A DNA stretch of 64,000 bases, taken from NCBI RefSeq assembly GCF_901709675.1, contig NC_051095.1:11173956-11237955 (forward strand), written 5' to 3'. A program made the position numbers and the translations under genes. This stretch comes from Syngnathus acus. Taxonomy: Eukaryota; Chordata; Actinopteri; Syngnathiformes; Syngnathidae. Position 1 is the first letter of the stretch. Each line of letters starts with the position of its first letter. This document shows positions 52,530-62,559 of the stretch, piece after piece. Below the pieces are notes generated by a model. It was not told the origin of the DNA. It ran no database searches and saw nothing but the letters and a program-made list of their open reading frames with translations.

Positions 52530-52717
52530 GTCCTTTTCCCCGTCGCCTTACTCCAAGGGTCGGGAGTGTGCATAGGCAGATACAAAAATTCTGCTTAAAA
52601 CTTTCATAAGAGAAAGTTCATACTCAAAATTTTAGGGGTATTTCACACCTAATTCACCCGCTTTTACGCCTACGGATTTTTCTTTTAAATTGTACAACCA
52701 ACGCAACTTGTGCCAAG
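52530..52717 (+). other. ccng1: Candidate non-coding first exon of ccng1
   Basis: The ccng1 ATG is the first base after an acceptor (TTCACAG, 53821-53830), so a 5' UTR exon must lie upstream. The strong donor TGCCAAG followed by GTAAGTAAG at 52717/52718 is the best candidate. The left edge is approximate. Intron 1 would be ~1.1 kb. Confidence 0.55.
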
Positions 52718-53045
52718 GTAAGTAAGAGCAGACTCTTTTACGTTTAAGAAATTACATATTTTTAACACCAGAGTTCACAAGAGAGGATGACATCTTTTGA
52801 ACGCCCTAAGTAGAAAGAATATAAAAGCTTTGGTTGGTCGTTTGTTGGATATTCACCGATAGTTAGCTTTAGCTGTGCCAGCTAACACTTGTACGTCTCC
52901 TTGCTTGGTTATTAATCACAACGTTGTGTCTCACTTCAGGTGTCATTATAGTTTTTCTTTTTTATGTAACTAGTGTTATATGACCTTGATTTGTTGTTAT
53001 TACCGGGCCTAGTGTTAGCGCTGTGGCTTAGCCTTGTATGAGCAG

Positions 53046-53065
53046 GGACATGCCCGGGCATGTTA
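53046..53065 (+). promoter_or_regulatory. ccng1: p53 response element in ccng1 intron 1
   Basis: GGACATGCCC directly abuts GGGCATGTTA: two p53 half-sites (RRRCWWGYYY) with no spacer, 19 of 20 positions matching. CCNG1 is an established p53 target in mammals, with a site near its first exon and intron. Position and quality make this a strong functional candidate. Confidence 0.75.
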
Positions 53066-53830
53066 TCAACGGCCTTAACCCCTCACGCCCCCCACTTAAC
53101 AAGACTGGGAAACGTTATACACGTCCACTGCGACCTTAACTTGATCAAATATAAATTGCTTGGAAGAAAGTTTATATTGCTGCTCCCTGTGACGTCGTTT
53201 GCGCCTCCCCCTTAGTCCGGTTGAGCCCAGTTTGACAGCTGCTGAGTTGCAAAAGGCCACCAGAATAACTTGACTGCAAAGTCGCGCCTGCAAGACACTC
53301 TGCACGTAAACAAGCTTGTTATCAGAAGCCCGAGCATTTATCTCTCTAGAACACTTGAACAGTTATTTCGAAATAAACTCTTCTTTTTTTTTTAACTATA
53401 AAGATAGAAATAAACATTTTTTAATCGTTAATCAGATTAAGATTATGTTCTTAAAATAATCTGTTATATTGTCCCTAAATACATTCTCAAATCTTTCATA
53501 ATGTGCTTGGTTAAAGATCACTTAAAGATAAAATAGTCATTGTCGATTTGAGTCTTGTATTCTTAAATGAAATTCAAAATTTAAATTATCTGCCTGCAGC
53601 AAACCAAAGATGCCATCTTCTGTTTATCTTCATTTTGTCTCGCGTGGAACGAGAAATAAAAGTGACGATTTCACCTAAAAAATTAAAATGTAGTGTATAT
53701 TTTCCAAAATAATAGACAGAGTATTTATTTTACCTCATTAATTTCATTTTTTGCGCACAAGAGTCTGCACATCATAGCTGTAGACACCGTTTTCATTTTT
53801 CCTAAATATTTTCTGTGATTTTCTTCACAG

Positions 53831-55848
53831 ATGATTGACACAGTGACAGGACCCGGAGCATTGCCTTTTGCAGTCCAGCTGAAGGCCTTGACAGATCTGG
53901 AAGGCCGCTACCAGCCAAAGCTCAGCGGTCTGAGGCTCATTGAGAGCGCGTCGGATAATGGACTGAGGATGACCAGCAGACTGCGGGAGCTGGAAGTGAA
54001 AGACCTGCTGACTCTAAGCAGGTTCTTCGGGTTCAGCTCTGAAACGTTCTCTTTGGCCGTCAGCCTGCTCGACCGCTTCCTCTCTGTCATGAAGGTTTGT
54101 ACGATGATGCCTGAATTGTCGAGGTTGTCACCAAAACACCTGAATGACGGTCATTCTGTTCTTCTCAGATTCAACCAAAGCACCTGTCTTGCGTGGGTCT
54201 CTGCTGCTTTTACATTGCTGTGAAGTCCTCCGAAGAGAATAACATCCCCCTTGCCAACGACCTGATCCGCATCAGTCAGAACCGCTTCACGGTGTCTGAC
54301 ATGATGCGTATGGAGAAGATTATTATGGAGAAACTCAACTGGAAGGTGAAATCCCCCACTGCCCTGCGCTTCCTCCGCCTCTTTCACAACTACGTACAGG
54401 AGCAGCTTGGTGCAGACAGGTGATGACAAGTTATTAAAATTGGTTGTTATTTAGTAGAATCATTAGTCACATGTTTAAAAGAAGTATATTGGGGTTTTTT
54501 TCCAGTGAGAAGAAACTGAGCCTTGAGAGACTGGAGGCGCAATTGAAAGCTTGTCATTGCTCCTTCGTCTTCTCCAAAATGAAGGTAGGTGTCTCATTCT
54601 GCCATCACATGACACCATACACGCCAAAAACACGATTGGTCGACCATATTTCTTCAAGGTCCAGTCAGCTTTATTTTGAGCCTGTTAAAATAAAAACAGC
54701 TGCACATAATGTGCTGTATATCAAATAAAAATCAAAACAAATTCACAACATAAACGCACTAAAACAATGCCAAATTTGCCAAGTATCATGCTGAGCCAAA
54801 AGTTGTTTCTAAGATGGACAGTGTTCAACATAAGGTCATTTAAAAGGATGTACCGGCAATAGAAAACTCTGAATACCCCTCTGAGCCTCCACTTGGTCCG
54901 CTGTAAATCCAGTGGCTTCAGGTCCGCTTGCTTGAGGCACCGGGCAGGTGTGTGAAGAAGTTCAGATAGGTAAGGTGGGGGAAATATAATATAAAGATTG
55001 AAAGACGACAACAAAAATAACATTCTGAAAAGTGAAGGGAGGCTAGAATTGGAGTTTCATGGTTTACATAAGATGCTAGGGGGCCTAAGTCAACAGGGTG
55101 ATATGTGCAAAGAGACTGGCCACTGGGACCAAACAGCATAACTTCTGTTTGTTGAAGTTCAGTTTCATCCAAATTTTGATTTCCTCCAGACAAGGATGAA
55201 GTCTCTTTTTTGGTTTAGCGGGACACAGAGCTGACAGCAGTAAAAGGAAATAATATGCTTCCTTAAGATGGAACCCAGGGACAACAAATACAATGAAAAC
55301 AGCAGGGCCCCCAAAATCAAATTTTGGGGCGCACTATACGGCCGTGGGCAGCAAAAGCACAATACAATGTCCTGCCTGCCAAATGTTTAAAATAGTCTTG
55401 TAAAGTGTCATAGGTTACGAATTCTACTCACTCAATGAGTCTTGTCTCTTCTGATTTTTTTCCCAGCCATCTCTGCTTGCCATTGCTCTCCTGTGTCTTG
55501 AGGTGGACGACCAACCTGACCCAGAGGAAAGGGACCAACTCTCGGAGGCCTTGGACAGTCTGCAGAAGCTATTAACTGTAAGTACCATCCATGTATGTGA
55601 AAATTAAAGAGTCATTTAGATTTAAAACCAAAAGTCTTTGGCCTGCTCTTCAACAGATCAGAGATGGCGACCTTGCGTATGTGCGCGTGTTGGTGGGCAA
55701 ATGCCTGGCTGAATATGCCACCGCCAAGTGCTCTAGGCCCAACGGCCAGAGACTTCGCTGGACCATTTCGGGAAGAACCGCTCGCCAGCTGAAGCACAGC
55801 TACTACAAGATCACTCACCTTCCCACCATACCCGAATCGGCTTGTTAA
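53831..55848 (+). CDS. ccng1: Cyclin G1
   Basis: An atypical cyclin induced by p53. It binds PP2A B' subunits and feeds back on MDM2/p53 and on growth control. Five coding exons (53831-54094, 54169-54419, 54506-54584, 55467-55577, 55657-55848) give 298 residues, against ~295 in human. The cyclin box spans residues ~50-160 (LRELEVKDLLTLSRFFGFSS; SLLDRFLSVMKIQPKHLSCV; GLCCFYIAVKSSEENNIPLA). A second helical region follows, and the C-terminus is SYYKITHLPTIPESAC. The exon phases agree throughout. The start ATG lies exactly at the exon border. Intron 3 (882 bp) hosts a decayed LINE in antisense. CCNG1 is preferred over CCNG2 because of its neighbour nudcd2 and the GABA receptor gene, as on human 5q34. 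Confidence 0.95.
54720..55370 (-). mobile_element. Decayed L2/CR1-type LINE reverse-transcriptase fragment
   Basis: Minus-strand frames, broken by frameshifts, read ILGALLFSLYLLSLGSILRK (RT motif VPQGSILGPLLFSLY...), then TEVMLFGPSG...VDLGPLASYV and finally PPPYLSELLHTPARCLKQAD, in the correct order for the 3' part of a fish LINE ORF2. The element is 5'-truncated and inactive. It lies inside ccng1 intron 3, opposite to the gene. Confidence 0.85.
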
Positions 55849-56817
55849 ACTCTTAGCCGCCTTCTTGTTCCCTGACCCAAATTTCTTTTTTCCGTGATTG
55901 GCTGTAACTTGTCAGGTGATTCGGCTCACTCATTTTTTACTTAAAGATCCTCATCTGTGAGATGGTGTTCTTCAAGTAAAAAGGCTTTTCTCTCCAAATA
56001 ACAGGAAGTAGGAAACCACCCACTACTCTTCTGCTCAGTTTTTCTTCCGAGGGTGTGCGAGTGCGAGTATGTTCTTGCTTTGAATCCGTACCACGGTGTT
56101 TGGTATTTCCTGGAACGGGTTCCTGTTTTAAGCTAAGTATTGAACCACCTAGGTCCTCAGTCCACCATGTGGAAGAGGAGGGAGAAGGATTTTGTGAAAC
56201 AAAAATATGGAACCAAGAAATCGGGCCCAAAATCCTTAACTTCCACCCTAGGTTGCTAAACTGTCTTGAATGCACACTCCTACCCAAGGTGATATTTTTT
56301 TGTAATAAAGCATGTTGAAGGTATTAATGCAGCAGTCATCAGTGGTTACGGATGAGTTGTTTTTGCCATTTGATGGATTTATTGGCACAGTGTGAAGTGC
56401 CATATGTTCTTTCTGGTTTCAGTTGGGAGCACAATGGTACCTTTTTGGTCGAAAATGTGATTTGGAATTTGCATTGCAGTAACCTTTGCTGTTTGTGTTG
56501 TATGACAAGTATTGCTATTGGTTCCAAAATGCATTTCAAAAGGACCGTCTACAAATGGACTTGTACCTTTCAATAAACTTTATTAAAAAGTTGTGAGTTC
56601 ATCCTTGTTTCAAAATCACCAACGTGGATGAACACACGTTTTACTTTGCTTCTTGATCGGTCCAACGTTTGCCAGATGATTTGGTCTCCATTAGGAAACA
56701 ATTGGTGGCACATTTCCAAAGTCTCTTGACATTGAAACACTTTACATATTGGACCTACTGACAATAGTGTTCTTTAGGCCAACCTGACATCCCCCAATAT
56801 GGGTTTTATAGTGCAGG
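55849..56817. other. Convergent 3' ends of ccng1 and nudcd2
   Basis: Both genes end into this 969-bp gap. AATAAA on the plus strand at 56572-56577 is followed two bases... later by TTTATT (56579-56584), an AATAAA on the minus strand. Another plus-strand signal is at about 56303. Nothing else is recognised. Confidence 0.65.
56572..56584. terminator. Back-to-back polyadenylation signals (AATAAACTTTATT)
   Basis: The 13-base segment carries AATAAA on each strand with one base between them, midway between convergent ccng1 and nudcd2. It could serve both transcripts, with a 3' UTR of ~720 nt for ccng1 and ~235 nt for nudcd2. Confidence 0.6.
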
Positions 56818-57696
56818 TCACTTTTGTAAATTGGAAAAGTCAGGACCGCCACCAGCAAAGTTTCCTGAAATCTCTGCACCACTGAAGTCAAATCCAGGAT
56901 TCTGGAGAGGAGACACTCAAATGAATTCACAAATGTCATTGAATGCTGAAGTGAAAATAATTACATGCGTGTGAAAATCAAAACTAACCTCTCGCTGAAA
57001 CCTCTCTAGTGTGAGCTTTCTCTGCATCTGGTCCTGGACCCAAGCATTAGCGCTGTATTCTCCCTCTAACAAAGAGGACCAGCAGTTCCCCGCCTCTCTG
57101 TTTGTCTTCATCAGTACGATTCGAATGAGACATTTGTCCTCTGTCGATAAAATAAGTAAACAGAAGTGAGACAAGGCATACTTTTTTTTTTTTTAAATAA
57201 ATTTTAACTTGCCTAATGTCCATGTAGCCTCATCAGACACAGTTGCACCAAAAAACTTGCCCTGTAAAAAGATGGATATGGTAAAGTGAAGGTGGCTTAA
57301 GTGAAAACTATTATTTCCCACTCACAACCCAGCAAAATCCATATTCATCTACTATGACAGACATTTAAAATAAAATACATCACACTCACCAGAGATATAG
57401 TACTGATTATTCAATGTATTACTGTGTACAGATCACGACAGTAATGTTTTGCTAGTTTATGCTGGCTGATTTGATTTGCTGTGACTAAGAAAAAGACAGC
57501 AGCCAACCTTGATTATTTCTATCCCTTTGACGTTGAGTTCTATGTCCCTGGTGCCCAAATGGCACTTGACTTCTTTAGCCGACGTCCCTGGGGGCACGTT
57601 GACTTCAATGAATACCTCCTCCATGGTTTGGCTCCACGAACCCCAGCTTGTCTGACAGGGAACCAGCCCGCTCCTCTCGTCGAAGTGCACCGACAT
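56818..57696 (-). CDS. nudcd2: NudC domain-containing protein 2
   Basis: A small CS-domain co-chaperone of the NudC family, linked to LIS1/dynein stability through Hsp90. Four exons (57508-57696, 57213-57261, 56989-57140, 56818-56901) give 157 residues, identical in length to human. The start MSVHFDERSGLVPCQTSWGS is followed by the CS domain (EEVFIEVNVPPGTSAKEVKC; GKFFGATVSDEATWTLE) and the conserved tail WVQDQMQRKLTLERFQRE, FDFSGAEISGN and PDFSNLQK. An in-frame ATG 11 codons upstream is not conserved, so this start is preferred. Intron 2 has a GC-AG boundary (ATTAG followed by GCAAGT). The gene is tail to tail with ccng1 and head to head with gabra6. Confidence 0.95.
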
Positions 57697-58220
57697 GTCA
57701 CTCGGAAGAAATAATTTGTAATGCACCAAAAGGGTAAAAACTAAATTGCACTTTAGTAATGTAACAAAATAACTATCTGGACAGAGAGTGTCTTTGATAA
57801 TGTATGTTGTGTTTCGACTCTTTCCGCAAAAGTTCTTCTTCTTTTCACTGCGGCGATGTCATTTCCGTTCAACTTTGGCGTCACAGCGCCATCTAGTGCC
57901 TAATAACATTGACGCATTTGGTAACTCAAGGGGGAAAAAAACGTTTCAAGCCCTCTTTTAGCTTATATATTTTTTGTATTGGGACTTACACTGCGTTTAG
58001 GCTACATGCTGACACAATTGTGGAAAAATCTAACAGAATATACAGTTTGGCTAAAAGTAGGAGAGGATTTAGTAATCTGTTAATTGGATTACTCGTTTCC
58101 TGATGTCCCGATCACTCACTCGCCTTTTGCACAGCAACAGGTCACGTTTGTTGAAAAAGTTCATTATAGTTTGATGTTAAAGAAGTTTCCGCAGCATTTA
58201 TAGCCAAAATTCCTCTAGAG
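57697..58220. promoter_or_regulatory. Divergent upstream region between nudcd2 and gabra6
   Basis: A 524-bp gap between opposite start codons. It must hold or border both promoters, unless gabra6 has an upstream non-coding exon elsewhere. No clear TATA or known motif is picked out. CGCCATCTAGTGCC near 57888 resembles the frequent CTCF-like CCATCTAGTGG phrase. Confidence 0.4.
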
Positions 58221-61200
58221 ATGGCCATTTTTTTGTTCTATTGGATTCTGGCCTGTATCTGTGGGATAAGGTTAGACTCTCCTTCCGTCCAACTATTGTC
58301 ATAGATTGTCATGTTTTGTTTGAATGTGTGTGTGTGTTTTTTCTCTTTAAAGTCTCGGCAATGTAAATTCAAATGAGAAGATTTACTCAGACAACATCAC
58401 TCGCATTCTGGATAGACTTTTGGACGGTTATGACAATAGACTGCGACCTGGATCTGGAGGTAATTCTGAAAGATTGACAGGAAAATTGCCTTTTCAGTTT
58501 GCAAGAAACATTACGTGCCAGGCTTGGTGACGAAATAATTGCACGTCTGTTTGCAGTTTACATGTTATGTTAGACCAAGGACCGCATGACTTGCCCTTTT
58601 GCCTGTTCTAAATATATGAAGTGAGTCATAATGATTTCCTAGGAATGTTGTCAAAGTGATTCGAAAAATGGAAGGTATAGAAAATAAGTGTTGCATTTTG
58701 ATATTTATCTTGCGGTCAAATCATTAACATGATCGGTGTCTTCACGTACATGAATATCGTGAATTTTAATTTGATGTCTTCTATTTTAGAGCACATTTTG
58801 AATTGTGTTGCAGGTGGCATTACTGAGGTGAAAACCGACATCTTTGTGACAAGTTTTGGACCTGTGTCTGATGTTGAGATGGTACGATATTAATTCTGCA
58901 ATGCAAAAAGAAACCTTGACATGATGAGCCATACAGTGACGGGCTGCCTTTGGGCATCCTGCCATCGGCGTGTCTAATGAGCTGTAATCTGTTTGACCAG
59001 CTCTATAACGCCATTACCGATGACTTCTGAATCTATATGACAACATGTCAACGTGGGAGGGCTTAATAGACTGATGAATGAGTGACAAGCGTCATCTTGT
59101 TTCTGTAAACGCAGAAAGTTGAAATGACCTTTTCAGTGTTGTTATGCATCTTGAGGAACTGTTGTGAGAGGATGAAAGCAAAGTGTGGTATAATGATGAG
59201 AACGTTTTCATGTCTTTTTCCCCCCTCTTTCAGGAATATACCACGGATATGTTCTTTCGACAGATGTGGGTTGATGAGAGGCTCAAATTTGAGGGTCCCA
59301 TTGAAATCCTACGGTTGAACAATCGCATGGTAGACAAAATCTGGATACCGGACACCTTCTTCCGAAATTCCAAAAAATCTATTTCTCACAACATGACCAC
59401 ACCTAACAAGCTTTTCCGGATTATGCAAAACGGGACTGTACTCTACACAATGAGGTGATTATATACGTACATTTACACGCGAGCATTTTTTTTTTGACAA
59501 TGCGGTAATGATTTGTCTTCAACCTCTTGCTATAGACTAACAATAAGTTCAGAGTGTCCAATGAATCTTATGGACTTCCCTATGGACGGTCACACTTGTC
59601 CTCTTCGATTTGGAAGCTGTGAGTAAAAGGTGTTCTGATGATAAAACTGAAGGAGTGAAGAGATTGACCAATTTTTCTCTTAAACGTCACTTTTTAGATG
59701 CCTACACCAGCAGTGAAATCATTTTCACTTGGAGAAAGGGGCCTATCAAGTCTGTTGATTGTCCCAAAGAGTCCATGAGCCTTTTGCAGTATGATCTGGT
59801 GGGACAGACGCTGTCCAGTGAGATTTTCAAGTCCAACACAGGTGTCCACTTGTTCTTGTCGGCCTATTGTCAACCAGTCATCTCCATTTGTTGTCGTTTT
59901 TGTTGCTATTGTCACCTTTCCCCAAATCTCGTCACCTTTTCTAGCACGATGAGTTTAATTCAAGTTTTGGCTTGTTACTTTGAATCTTATTTTTGTTTGA
60001 GGGGGGGGGGGTTGTTGATTTAGTATTTTTGATTATTCCATACTGCTTTGTTTTGCATTATTTGTCTAGATATTTTTGAGATTAGTCCTAGGATTGCCTC
60101 CCTGCTTCCCACGCTTGGTTCTTCCTCACTCCACCATGCAAACCTCAAACCATGACAGAGCACTGTACAATTAATTTGGCACCTTTCCAAGATGTCTGAG
60201 TTCTCAGGCTTATTAGTGTACCCATAAATACCTTTACAGTACTGTACAGTGTTTAAAGCGATAGTGGACAGAGAGGAAAGATGGCGACCTGAGCGTTTTG
60301 TCTTTCTACCAAGTGTTTCCTGCTGTGAACTCAGCGGAATACTGAAAAGAGGACGAAATGGCTGATGTGATGCTCATTCATCAAGCAGAAAGCGAATCTG
60401 TGTGTGTGCATCTTATTTTTGCTCTGCAACACCATGCATGTGTTTAGACAGGAGTTGCGCATAATGACACTGAAGCCCCCCCCACCTCACCTCTGCCAAA
60501 TCCTTTCTCCTACATTAGCAATACAGTTTTTTTTTATACTATGCTATGTCCCAGCAGCTATTTTGTTTCAAGGGCAGGCAAGGGCTTTGTTTGTGCACTT
60601 GCCCCCCCCCCACCCTGTCCCTTCGGGCTGCTCTCCTCACACATTCTGTTTATCTTGCAGGTCACTACTCTGTGCAGGTGGTCCATTTCCATCTCCAGAG
60701 GAAGCTGGGATACTACCTCATCCAGACATACATTCCACTTATCATGATTGTCGTGCTGTCACAAGTCTCTTTCTGGATCAATAAGGAGTCCGTCCCTGCG
60801 CGTACAGTCGCCGGTATGTCATCTTTACTGTGAATTTGAAAAAATCCACACAGCACAGTTAGTATAAAATATATATGAGAACTTTAAGTGATCTTAACAT
60901 TTAAAACAGTAATGTGAGCAATCACGTGCAATTCAATAGAGGAAATTAGAACCTGACCAATATGGATTTTTAAATAAGGCAGATTCTGATATTTGGCAGA
61001 ATAAAATTCAGATAAGCGATTAATTTGCTGATTGAGGGAAAAGAAAGCAAATAGGACATTTGAATGTTTTTACCTATTGTGCTTGTTTAACTTTACAGCA
61101 GAGAGAAAAATCACCCAAAAAATCAGGTGATATACGTATATATATGTATATATATCTTTTTTAACGGTGAGAATGTTTGCATGTCTTTATTTTTGTCTTA

Positions 61201-62559
61201 TGTTGTAATGTGTTTAAAAAAAAGACCAGCAAAAAGAGATGGAAATATTACTGCATAATATATTGGAACTCTTAATAATAATATTAATAATAACTGTCTT
61301 TTGTTTTCCCTCAGGCATCACCACAGTGCTAACAATGACCACCTTGAGCATCAGCGCCCGCCAGTCCCTCCCCAAAGTGGCCTATGCCACAGCCATGGAT
61401 TGGTTCATTGCCGTGTGTTTTGCCTTTGTGGCGTCAGCCCTCATCGAGTTTGCGGCAGTCAACTACTTTGCCACGCTGCAAGCCAACCGCCTGAAGAGGA
61501 CAAAAGCCCGACAAGAAAAGCTCGAGGTTTTAGCTACAACTAGCGACGATGAAGACATCATTTCGGTGAGCGCAGTCACACTACATGTTTTGCACCAGGC
61601 TGGGCAATATTGAAGCCCAAAAAGTATTTAGTTTTTTTTTTTTTTTTTTTTCGATTGTTACTCAAATCATGATTAACGAACATGATTATTCATTGATTTA
61701 AAAATCCCACATGCCTCAAAAACATCTTTTACAATATTACCCTGGAATTACAAATGATAATTTTCCTCTAAAGCTCATGGTTGAAATTAATTGCAAGAGA
61801 AAAATGAAAAATATTTTTTTAATTAAAGTTAGTTTTATTGAGCTCTTCTTATGCATTTGCATATTTTGTAGTAATGGCAAGCATTTTTCTCTTCTATGTG
61901 CATTACAGTTGGATTGAGAAGGCTAATGATGAACATAAAGTTGTTGCTGTAAAGCATTTCTTTTTTCTTCTTCTTTGATGCGTTACCCATCAATCATCCC
62001 ACCTCTATCATTCCCCTTCTCGCCTCACTGCACATTAAATAGTAATACTTTCCGTTATAACGCTCTCATCCGCGGCCTCTTGGGATGGGTCTCATGGTTA
62101 AATGTTTTAAAAATGGCTTCAGTGTGAGAAGAACTCCAGCCCTGCATAATCTGCTGGCATCCTATGGGCATTCATCAAATTACCTGCTGTCTTTTATAAG
62201 CAGGCTTGCATGCCATCAGAAATTTCCCGTGGGAACAAACAATACTACGCAACAACACTTTGCAACAATCCCTGCACTCATGCCGTTTGCCCGCCTCCCA
62301 GGAGTCTAACACCAGCCCTCAAGAAGGCCTTAAGAGGAGAAACCACTCGATGTGCCCCAGTGAAGCAACCGAGGCACCGCCCATGCCAATATTCCTTCAG
62401 CAAGGCTCAGCCTTCCCGCAAATCCCGCAGCTGGCTGGCACCAGCCCCATCGACAAATATGCCCGCATTCTCTTCCCCTTGACCTTCGGCCTCTTCAATC
62501 TGGTCTACTGGTACATCTACCTGGCCAAGGACACCATGGAGAGAGCCAGGTACACTTAG
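58221..62559 (+). CDS. gabra6: GABA-A receptor subunit alpha-6
   Basis: A ligand-gated chloride channel subunit of the Cys-loop family. Nine exons (58221-58270, 58353-58459, 58814-58881, 59234-59454, 59536-59618, 59698-59841, 60661-60813, 61315-61565, 62302-62559) give 444 residues. A short signal peptide ([18 protein letters not shown]) leads into the extracellular domain. The Cys-loop is [16 protein letters not shown]1 is around [21 protein letters not shown]2 is [21 protein letters not shown]3 follows [10 protein letters not shown], and M4 is near the C-terminus ([20 protein letters not shown]). [11 protein letters not shown] has Arg where alpha-1, 2, 3 and 5 have the diazepam-binding His; together with GPIKSV and [11 protein letters not shown] this points to alpha-6. 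A/F changes in M2 and M3 are noted in findings. Its place beside ccng1/nudcd2 fits human 5q34. Confidence 0.94.
59842..60660 (+). other. gabra6: gabra6 intron 6
   Basis: An 819-bp intron with poly-G (60001-60010), poly-C (60602-60612) and T-rich runs. No gene or named repeat was recognised. Introns 3 (58882-59233), 7 (60814-61314) and 8 (61566-62301) likewise show only AT-rich sequence, a poly-T run (61630-61650) and a short TATA-type repeat near 61135-61155. Confidence 0.6.

Larger units (their letters stand above)
51304..53830. other. septin 8 3' flank, ccng1 promoter, first exon and intron 1
   Basis: Plus-strand AATAAA hexamers at 51715, about 52040 and about 52097 are candidate septin 8 polyadenylation sites. 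An (AAT)n run lies at 52255-52277. The ccng1 non-coding exon ends at 52717, and its intron carries a p53-like element at 53046-53065. The remainder is AT-rich without a recognised gene. Confidence 0.6.
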
